Assembly: GCA_038204465.1 (NCBI GenBank)
Contig: JBBRCX010000128.1
Span: 1 to 10,822 of the forward strand
Origin: JBBRCX01 sp038204465
Lineage (GTDB): Bacteria; Planctomycetota; Phycisphaerae; Tepidisphaerales; Tepidisphaeraceae
Direction of reading: 5' to 3'
Length of the DNA: 10,822 bases
Under the pieces are notes generated by a model, which was given only the letters and a program-made list of their open reading frames with translations, made no database searches and was not told the origin of the DNA. A program made the translations under genes and the position numbers. Below, piece after piece: positions 6,040-10,822 of this stretch (the first letter of the stretch is position 1; each line of letters opens with the position of its first letter).

Positions 6040-7047
6040 TCACGCGGCGTGCGCGGCGGCGTACTGGGCGGCGCCGATCAGGCCGGTCTTTTGCTCCAAG
6101 ACGACGTGCACGGGAAACTCTTCCAGGATCGGGCGGAAGTGATCGCCCTTGTCGAGGAAGGCTTTCATGAAGGCGCCGTCCATCATCTTCGCCAGGTTCT
6201 TGGGGGCGATGCCGCCGCCGACGAACATGCCGCCGCGTGGGATCAGTTGTAACGCGAGGTTGCCCGCGCGTGCGCCGTACATCGACGCGAAGACGTCCAA
6301 GGCCGCGGCACAGCCGGCTTCGGTGCCGGCCAGCGCGGCTTTGGAGATGATCGCCGCCTTCTCCTTGTCGCTCGCGGATGCCAGATCCTCAGCGAGCTTC
6401 GCCGAGTCTTTCGCTCGACCGCTCGCCTTCAGAAAGTTGTAGACGTTGACCAGCCCCTGTCCGGAGAGCACCGCCTCCTGATTCACCGGGCGGCGAAGTG
6501 CGAGCAGATACTGAAGCAATTCGATCTCCAACTCGTTTCGCACGGCCAGGTCGGTATGACCGCCCTCGCATGCGAGCGGCTCATAGGAGCCGTTGCGCCA
6601 CAAAAGGCCGCCCTCGCCAAGACCGGTTCCAGCCGCGATGACCGCCATGTTGCCGTGATCCCGTTTTCTGCCGCGGTTGAGGGTGACGATCTGATCGCCT
6701 TGCAGGAACTGGACGCCGTAAGCGGTGGTCTCGAGATCGTTGAGCAGTGATGCGCGGGGCAGACCGAGCGCCTTCCCGAGGCTTGTATCGCGCACTTCCT
6801 TCCACGGCAGGTTTTCCCCGCGGCACACGCCGTCTTCGATGGGCCCCGCGATGCCAAAGCAAGCGGCGTCCAACCGCCCTTGGGCACCCTGCCGCTGCGC
6901 GAACTCGCTGACCATCCCTTCGGGCGTCGCGTAGTCGCGCGTCATGACGCTCTCCTCGGCGCGCTTGCCCAGGGGACGGGTTGGCTCACCCTCAAAGAGG
7001 CCGAGGTTCGTCTTGGTGCCGCCGATGTCGCCCGCCAGGATGATCAT
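6040..7047 (-). CDS. glk: Glucokinase
   Basis: ATP-dependent phosphorylation of glucose to glucose-6-phosphate (EC 2.7.1.2), a cytoplasmic entry step to glycolysis. The 335 residues match the length of the bacterial Glk family. The N-terminal phosphate loop is GDIGGTKT (6-13). The catalytic aspartate is D104 in LLNDLETTAYG. GTGLGEGG (140-147) is the second phosphate-binding segment, and the sugar-binding EGGH (161-164, with E161 and H164) is of the Escherichia coli Glk type rather than the ROK type, lacking the ROK zinc cysteines. The C-terminal adenosine segment is FVGGGIAP. The ATG at 7047 has no clear Shine-Dalgarno sequence, but the GDIGG motif sits at the usual distance from it. The gene is divergent from ribE (81 bp gap) and convergent with the response regulator across a hairpin repeat. 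Confidence 0.95.
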   Translation of the reverse strand: MIILAGDIGGTKTNLGLFEGEPTRPLGKRAEESVMTRDYATPEGMVSEFAQRQGAQGRLDAACFGIAGPIEDGVCRGENLPWKEVRDTSLGKALGLPRASLLNDLETTAYGVQFLQGDQIVTLNRGRKRDHGNMAVIAAGTGLGEGGLLWRNGSYEPLACEGGHTDLAVRNELEIELLQYLLALRRPVNQEAVLSGQGLVNVYNFLKASGRAKDSAKLAEDLASASDKEKAAIISKAALAGTEAGCAAALDVFASMYGARAGNLALQLIPRGGMFVGGGIAPKNLAKMMDGAFMKAFLDKGDHFRPILEEFPVHVVLEQKTGLIGAAQYAAAHAA

Positions 7048-7128
7048 GGTGAGGCCATTCTACGGATGCGCCGCGCCGCCGGAAGACGCGCGGATGCAAA
7101 CCGGCGCGGCGCGGCCTACACTTGTGCG

Positions 7129-7719
7129 ATGTTCACCGGGATCATCGAGAAAAGCGCCCGCGTGATCGGCGTCGCCGACGGACCGACGTTTCGCCGGCTG
7201 ACACTTGTGAATAATTGGGACGACGTGCGCGAAGGGCAGAGCGTCGCCGTTAACGGCGTCTGCCTCACGGTTGCCCAGCTGGGGCCGGGCGAGCTGATGT
7301 TCGACGTCGTGCAGGAGACGCTGGCGAAGACGAACCTGGGGCAGCTGCAGGCCGGCGACTACGTTCATACCGAGCGATCACTACGGGCCGGCGATCGGAT
7401 TGACGGTCACTTCGTGCAGGGCCACGTCGATGGCACCGCCCTTCTGATCGACCAGGTATCGGACCAGAAGGAATGGCGGTTGGTTCTCGAGGCGCCGCAA
7501 CCGCTGGTGAAATACCTGGTGCCCAGGGGATCGGTCGCGCTCGACGGGGTGAGTTTGACGCTGGCGGCCGTGGAGGGAATTCGCTTCGAGATCGCCTTGA
7601 TTCCGACGACGGTGCAGCTTACCGAACTGTCCAAGCGGCCCAATGGATGGCGCTTCAATGTTGAAGCGGATGTGATCAGCAAGACGGTCATTTCCTGGCT
7701 TGAACGACAGCGCGAATAG
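7129..7719 (+). CDS. ribE: Riboflavin synthase, alpha chain
   Basis: Dismutation of two 6,7-dimethyl-8-ribityllumazine molecules to riboflavin (EC 2.5.1.9), the last step of riboflavin synthesis, by a cytoplasmic trimer. The 196 residues hold the two internally related lumazine-binding barrels. The N-terminal signature is MFTGIIE, then VNGVCLTV (41-48, with C45) and GHFVQGHVDG (93-102). The second half repeats it with YLVPRGSVALDGVSLT (129-144; D139 and S142 correspond to the catalytic Asp/Ser pair). The position after LIP, often His or Glu, is Thr160 here, a minor variation. The ATG at 7129 is fixed by the MFTGI signature, although no Shine-Dalgarno sequence is visible. No other riboflavin gene and no FMN riboswitch lie upstream. 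The downstream gene pdxA is on the same strand after 83 bp and may be cotranscribed. Confidence 0.97.
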   Translation: MFTGIIEKSARVIGVADGPTFRRLTLVNNWDDVREGQSVAVNGVCLTVAQLGPGELMFDVVQETLAKTNLGQLQAGDYVHTERSLRAGDRIDGHFVQGHVDGTALLIDQVSDQKEWRLVLEAPQPLVKYLVPRGSVALDGVSLTLAAVEGIRFEIALIPTTVQLTELSKRPNGWRFNVEADVISKTVISWLERQRE

Positions 7720-7802
7720 GCCGAAGATACTCTTGCGGGCCGTGGCGTGGGGATGGATCCTCACACTGGTGCGAAGGTTGCACCCCCCGCTTGCGAGCTG
7801 TG

Positions 7803-8855
7803 ATGGACTATCGACCGACCATCGCGATTACCCTGGGCGACCCGGCCGGCATCGGGCCGGAAGTCATCGTCAAGGCCCTGGCCGATCCTATTCTGCGCCA
7901 CCGGGCGCGCTACATCATTTATGGGATGAACGAGCTGCTGCACTACGCGGCAGACATCGCGGAGTTCGACGTCTTCTGGTGGCGGGCGCAATACAACGGC
8001 CGCCTGCGCAGTTACCCGCATGACGTGGTCGTGGTTGACTACGACCAGTACACCATGCTTGGCAGCGCGATCCGCGCTCCGAGCAAGATGGGCGGCGAAG
8101 CCTCGATGCGGTTTTGCGTCGATGCGATCGACGCAGCGACGAAGAAGCTCGTCGACGCGGTGGTAACCGCTCCCATCGCCAAGGAGAGCTGGAAGCTGGC
8201 CGGTTATCACTATCCCGGTCACACCGAGTTATTCGCGCAGCGCACGGGCACGCGGCGTTACGCGATGATGTTCGCGGGCGGGCCGCTGAAGGTGGTGCTG
8301 GCGTCGGTGCATATTCCGTTGATGGGCCTCTGGGGGAGGCTGAATATCGGCGCGGTGTTTCAGCCGATCGAGCTGGTCCATCAGGCGATGACCGAGTGGT
8401 TCGACACGCCGAGGCCGCGGATCGCGGTATGCGGAGTCAATCCCCACGCCAGCGAGAATGGGCAGTTCGGCGACGAGGAAGAGCGGATCATCTCCCCCGC
8501 CATCCTGATGGCCAAAGACCAGGACATCGACGCCTCCGGCCCCTACCCGGGCGATACCGTCTTCATGCGGGCCCGTGATGGGCAATTCGATGCCGTCGTC
8601 GCGATGTATCACGACCAGGGGCTCATCCCCGTGAAGCTGCTGGCATTTGACCAGGCGGTCAACCTCACCCTCGGCCTGCCGATCATCCGCACCAGCCCCG
8701 ACCACGGCACCGCCTTCGACATCGTCGGCCGCAACCGCGCCAACCCCGGGTCAATGCGAGCGGCGATCGAGATGGCGATCAACCTCGCGGTGCGCCGCCA
8801 CGCGCGACAGGAATCGGAAGCAGAGCGGGCGCGCGGGCTCAACCCCGGCTCATAG
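7803..8855 (+). CDS. pdxA: 4-hydroxythreonine-4-phosphate dehydrogenase
   Basis: NAD-dependent oxidation of 4-phosphohydroxy-L-threonine in the DXP-dependent vitamin B6 (pyridoxal phosphate) pathway (EC 1.1.1.262). It is a cytoplasmic dimer with an active-site divalent metal. The 350 residues are slightly longer than the usual 330. Motifs in order are GDPAGIGPE (12-20), GHTE (H140), HIPL (170-173), NPHASENG (H215), MYHDQGLIPVK (H270) and RTSPDHGTAFDI (296-307). The three metal histidines H140, H215 and H270 correspond to E. coli H166, H211 and H266. NPHASENG replaces the usual NPHAGEGG. The ATG at 7803 was chosen because MDYRPTIAIT is a normal N-terminus; TTG 7791 is an in-frame alternative. 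It lies 83 bp after ribE and 30 bp from the convergent pyrK-like gene. Confidence 0.96.
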   Translation: MDYRPTIAITLGDPAGIGPEVIVKALADPILRHRARYIIYGMNELLHYAADIAEFDVFWWRAQYNGRLRSYPHDVVVVDYDQYTMLGSAIRAPSKMGGEASMRFCVDAIDAATKKLVDAVVTAPIAKESWKLAGYHYPGHTELFAQRTGTRRYAMMFAGGPLKVVLASVHIPLMGLWGRLNIGAVFQPIELVHQAMTEWFDTPRPRIAVCGVNPHASENGQFGDEEERIISPAILMAKDQDIDASGPYPGDTVFMRARDGQFDAVVAMYHDQGLIPVKLLAFDQAVNLTLGLPIIRTSPDHGTAFDIVGRNRANPGSMRAAIEMAINLAVRRHARQESEAERARGLNPGS

Positions 8856-8885
8856 CGAACCGGCACCGCAGGATGCACCGCGCAG

Positions 8886-9863
8886 TTACCACAGCAATTC
8901 AGAACCCCTGAAGATCGGCCCGTCGGTGCACGCCAGGCGATAGACCCAATCGCACTGCGGCAATGAAGCATCCGGCTGCGCCACGCGGCGCACCCGGATC
9001 ACGCAGCTCTGACACGTGCCCATTCCACATGCCATGGCCCGCTCGACCGCCACCTGGCATTCCATGCCGCGCTCGATCGCAATGGCCGCCACGCGCTTCA
9101 TCATCGGCTCGGGCCCACAGGTGTAAATCACGGAGCGATCGGCGGAACTTCCCGTTTGCTTCGCATCCAGATACCGCTCCAGCGCCTGCGTGACGAAGCC
9201 GCGGAATCCATAGCTCCCATCGTCGGTGGAAATGACGGCGCGAATGCCGTGGCGCGAGAACTCCTCGATCTGCGGCAGTGGCTCGAAGGTCTCAGGACCC
9301 GGCGCCGGCGCTGAAGCAAAGATCGTCAAAGGCAACAGGTCCTTCGTGAGCGCTCCGCAAAACGCGAGGGCGCTTCGACCCGCCAGCTTCTCGGCGAGAT
9401 AGAGCATCGGAGGAATGCCAACGCCGCCGCCTACAAGGATGGCGGTCTGGTCCTTCCCGGGAAGTTGGAAGCGGTTGCCGAGCGGCCCGAGGAGGTTGAC
9501 CTTGTCGCCGGTCTTTAATTGGCTGAGCCACGCGGTGCCCGTGCCGACGACGCGATGGATGAAGTAGAGTTGCTCGGCGCCGGCTGCGGTGCGCCGTCCG
9601 GCGAGCGAGAACGGCCGGCGCAGCATCGCCAGCGGCGACATCAATTCCTGCCCCTCGGCGGCCGCAGCCTGGCCTTGCTCCCAGGTCAGCTCGCGCTCTT
9701 CGCTGTAACATTCATCCAGGTCACGGCAGGCGATCTGAACGAACTGGCCTGGCTCGGTCGGCGGGAACGAGGGGGCCTCGAGCCAGAGCCCAAAGTGGTC
9801 GCGGCACAGCGGTGTGTTGGAGATGACGGAGAAGACAAACTGCTGTCGCGGCGGCGCACTCAT
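8886..9863 (-). CDS. pyrK: PyrK-like dihydroorotate dehydrogenase electron transfer subunit
   Basis: A 325-residue FAD and [2Fe-2S] reductase. In the family, PyrK passes electrons from dihydroorotate dehydrogenase (PyrD type 1B) to NAD. The FAD-binding RRPFSLAG (82-89) is in the N-terminal barrel. A nucleotide-binding domain follows with LVGGGVGIPP (143-152) and YTCGPEPMM (247-255). The C-terminal cluster cysteines are C279, C284 and C287 (MACGMGTCQSC) and C312 (LACTDGP). The protein is longer than the usual 250-280 residues because of an acidic insert at about 47-80 and a wide gap between the third and fourth cysteines (24 residues, with an extra C304). No pyrD gene is adjacent, so related flavoprotein reductase subunits remain possible. 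The ATG at 9863 lacks a clear Shine-Dalgarno sequence. A predicted minus-strand terminator lies 98 bp upstream, which could make part of its leader conditional. Confidence 0.85.
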   Translation of the reverse strand: MSAPPRQQFVFSVISNTPLCRDHFGLWLEAPSFPPTEPGQFVQIACRDLDECYSEERELTWEQGQAAAAEGQELMSPLAMLRRPFSLAGRRTAAGAEQLYFIHRVVGTGTAWLSQLKTGDKVNLLGPLGNRFQLPGKDQTAILVGGGVGIPPMLYLAEKLAGRSALAFCGALTKDLLPLTIFASAPAPGPETFEPLPQIEEFSRHGIRAVISTDDGSYGFRGFVTQALERYLDAKQTGSSADRSVIYTCGPEPMMKRVAAIAIERGMECQVAVERAMACGMGTCQSCVIRVRRVAQPDASLPQCDWVYRLACTDGPIFRGSELLW

Positions 9864-9961
9864 TCGGCTGCGAATTCTATCGATCGACCGGCCAAACGGA
9901 ACGCTGGCCGCACGCCCTCCTCGCTGATCGTTTCAGGTGACTTGGCGGGGACGGGCTGACC

Positions 9962-10006
9962 AAAAAAAGACTTCCGGAGGGGTGGCTCCTATCCACCTCC
10001 GGAAGT
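9962..10006 (-). terminator. Intrinsic terminator on the minus strand
   Basis: Reading the minus strand, ACTTCCGGAGGTGG pairs with CCACCCCTCCGGAAGT (two-base bulge), giving a stem of about 14 bp and a loop ATAGGAG (hairpin 9970-10006). The stem is followed at once by TC and seven T residues (9962-9968). This is a textbook rho-independent terminator for right-to-left transcription. No minus-strand protein gene lies on its right, so it must end a non-coding RNA or act within the pyrK leader. Confidence 0.8.
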
Positions 10007-10063
10007 GCGCCACGGCTAAAAAGCCGTTAGTCGAATTTGCTCGTCCTTCCCTCCGCGGCAACC
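9962..10063 (-). ncRNA. Predicted ~102-nt small RNA or terminated pyrK leader
   Basis: A near-consensus promoter (10070-10098) predicts a start at G10063, and a strong terminator ends at about 9962, giving a transcript of about 102 nt. Within it are a purine-rich 5' part with three GGA triplets (GCGGAGGGAAGGACG), a small hairpin ACGGCT-TTTT-AGCCGT (10012-10027) and the long terminator hairpin whose loop is ATAGGAG. There is no credible reading frame. I do not recognise it as SRP RNA, 6S RNA, tmRNA or RNase P RNA, since none of their core motifs is visible. It is either an independent small RNA or an attenuated leader of pyrK, whose ATG lies 98 nt beyond the T run. Confidence 0.6.
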
Positions 10064-10069
10064 GGGCTG

Positions 10070-10098
10070 ACTATAACCTTGCCCAAAACCACTGTCAA
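10070..10098 (-). promoter_or_regulatory. Strong sigma-70-type promoter
   Basis: On the minus strand a perfect -35 TTGACA (10093-10098) and a -10 TATAGT (10070-10075, 5/6) are separated by exactly 17 bp. A+T-rich sequence lies upstream (about 10124-10140) and could act as an UP element. This is the best promoter match found in the window. It fires toward the terminator at 9962-10006 and the pyrK-like gene. Confidence 0.75.
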
Positions 10099-10288
10099 TT
10101 ATCCATGTCGTCATAGTCCCGCCGACTTAATATTTCATAAGTTGTTGATGAACATGCCTTTGCGAGGGGCGGACTAAAGCGGGCCGCAACGGGTCTCGAT
10201 CAGGATTCGCCGAAGACTTTTGAGGGGATCGACGGCTCATTTCGCGGCCGAAATCGCGCCCCGGTACAGTGTGCATTCGCGTGATCGA

Positions 10289-10690
10289 ATGCAACGAATC
10301 CCGATCGACATCGCGATCGTAATACGCGCCGGCCGGCTGCTGATCTGTCAGCGCAAGCCGGGCGTGCCGTTCGCCGGGTATTGGGAGTTCCCCGGCGGCA
10401 AGCGAGAGCCCGGCGAGAGCTCGGAGCAATGCCTGGCGCGCGAGCTCGCCGAGGAGGTTGGCATCATCGCCAAGCCGCTCGAAACGCTGCCGATCATCGA
10501 GCACGACTACCCCCATGCGAGCGTCCGAATCCACCCCTACTTGTGCGAGCACGTCGAGGGCGAGGCCCGGCCGATCGACTGCGCACAAGTGATGTGGATC
10601 GAACCCGCCGCCCTGCCGCGCTACGTGTTCCCGCCAGCCAACGAGTCGCTGATCTCCCACCTCATTCAGCGCTTCGCGCGCCGCGAGTAA
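10289..10690 (+). CDS. mutT: MutT-type Nudix hydrolase
   Basis: Probable nucleoside triphosphate pyrophosphohydrolase that removes 8-oxo-dGTP from the nucleotide pool and so prevents A to C transversions. The 133 residues match MutT length. The Nudix box is complete from G37 to I59 (GX5EX7RELXEEXGI) with E43, R51, E52, E55 and E56. The preceding PFAGYWEFPGGK and the C-terminal WIEP...VFPPANESLI are typical of the MutT subgroup, although activity on other oxidised or methylated nucleotides cannot be excluded. ATG 10289 gives the usual short lead-in to the first strand (IPIDIAIVI). GTG 10271 is an in-frame alternative, and the frame extends to 10220. No Shine-Dalgarno sequence is visible. It is followed after 53 bp by a tRNA-Val gene that has its own promoter. 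Confidence 0.92.
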   Translation: MQRIPIDIAIVIRAGRLLICQRKPGVPFAGYWEFPGGKREPGESSEQCLARELAEEVGIIAKPLETLPIIEHDYPHASVRIHPYLCEHVEGEARPIDCAQVMWIEPAALPRYVFPPANESLISHLIQRFARRE

Positions 10691-10704
10691 CTACGTGAAC
10701 TCTG

Positions 10705-10733
10705 TTGATTTCCGCCAGCCCAACCCGTACATT
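10705..10733 (+). promoter_or_regulatory. Promoter of the tRNA-Val gene
   Basis: TTGATT (10705-10710) and TACATT (10728-10733) are 17 bp apart, each matching the sigma-70 consensus at 4/6. The predicted start at about 10740 lies 4 nt before the mature tRNA 5' end. It sits just after the stop of the Nudix gene. Confidence 0.5.
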
Positions 10734-10743
10734 TTATGCAAAC

Positions 10744-10817
10744 GGGCGATTAGCTCAGTTGGCTAGAGCGCACGGATCACACCCGTGAGGTCAGGGGTTC
10801 AAGTCCCTTATCGCCCA
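10744..10817 (+). tRNA. tRNA-Val (anticodon CAC)
   Basis: The full cloverleaf is visible. The acceptor stem is GGGCGAT (10744-10750) paired with ATCGCCC (10810-10816). The D stem is GCTC/GAGC with loop AGTTGGCTA. The anticodon stem is CACGG/CCGTG with loop ATCACAC, placing anticodon CAC at 10778-10780. The variable region is AGGTC, and the T arm AGGGG/CCCTT encloses TTCAAGT. The discriminator base is A10817, as in known valine tRNAs. The 3' CCA is not encoded (CTC follows), so it must be added by the CCA-adding enzyme. The tRNA reads GUG valine codons, frequent in high-G+C genomes. Confidence 0.97.
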
Positions 10818-10822
10818 CTCTC

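Noticed and set aside
7048..7128. FMN riboswitch upstream of riboflavin synthase
   Set aside because: The gap is only 81 bp and very G+C-rich, with none of the conserved RFN-element segments or an SD-sequestering stem.
7768..7784. Small inverted repeat GGTGC/GCACC between ribE and pdxA
   Set aside because: It is five perfect pairs plus an AA/TT extension with a bulged G, and no T run follows. It is too weak to call a terminator or operator.
9970..10006. Terminator for a plus-strand transcript
   Set aside because: The hairpin has a T run only on the minus-strand side. On the plus strand it is followed by GCGCCACGG and no T tract, and no plus-strand gene ends just before it.

Overview
The window is a G+C-rich bacterial chromosome segment made mostly of housekeeping genes. 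The likely source is a planctomycete, possibly of the Phycisphaerae. That placement is an inference, resting on the high G+C, scattered single genes with few operons, few clear Shine-Dalgarno sites, and intergenic repeats of types I associate from memory with planctomycete genomes (a CACGGGCG/CGCCCGTG hairpin, a CTCAGGG repeat and GATTTGC heptamers). No phage genes, transposase, CRISPR array or rRNA was seen.

Layout from left to right. Bases 1-430 hold no credible gene. They contain a 144-145 bp sequence present twice (214 bp offset), each copy with the palindromic hairpin, followed by a short CTCAGGG repeat. Next come two overlapping minus-strand genes of unknown function (431-889 and 873-1259) and a non-coding stretch (1260-1730) with an A+T-rich promoter-like patch and a G-run cluster. 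A minus-strand series follows: alanine dehydrogenase (3198-4310), a small TPR protein (2801-3124) and a calcineurin-like metallophosphoesterase (1731-2684). The gap between the last two is almost entirely filled by an inverted array of GATTTGC-like heptamers. Divergent from ald is an NtrC-type sigma-54 response regulator (4494-5915). A third copy of the hairpin separates it from a convergent glucokinase gene (6040-7047, minus). Riboflavin synthase (7129-7719) and pdxA (7803-8855) are on the plus strand, and a PyrK-like flavoprotein (8886-9863) converges on pdxA. After a 425 bp gap come a MutT-type Nudix hydrolase (10289-10690) and a complete tRNA-Val(CAC) with its own promoter.

The genes cover sugar phosphorylation (Glk), riboflavin (RibE), vitamin B6 (PdxA), pyrimidine or flavin electron transfer (PyrK), alanine-pyruvate interconversion (Ald) and nucleotide-pool cleaning (MutT). 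They do not form one pathway.

The most interesting feature is not a protein gene. In the pyrK-mutT gap the minus strand carries a near-consensus promoter (TTGACA, 17 bp, TATAGT). About 100 nt downstream lies a strong hairpin followed by seven T residues. This predicts a discrete RNA of about 102 nt, either a free-standing small RNA or a terminated leader of pyrK. I do not recognise its family.
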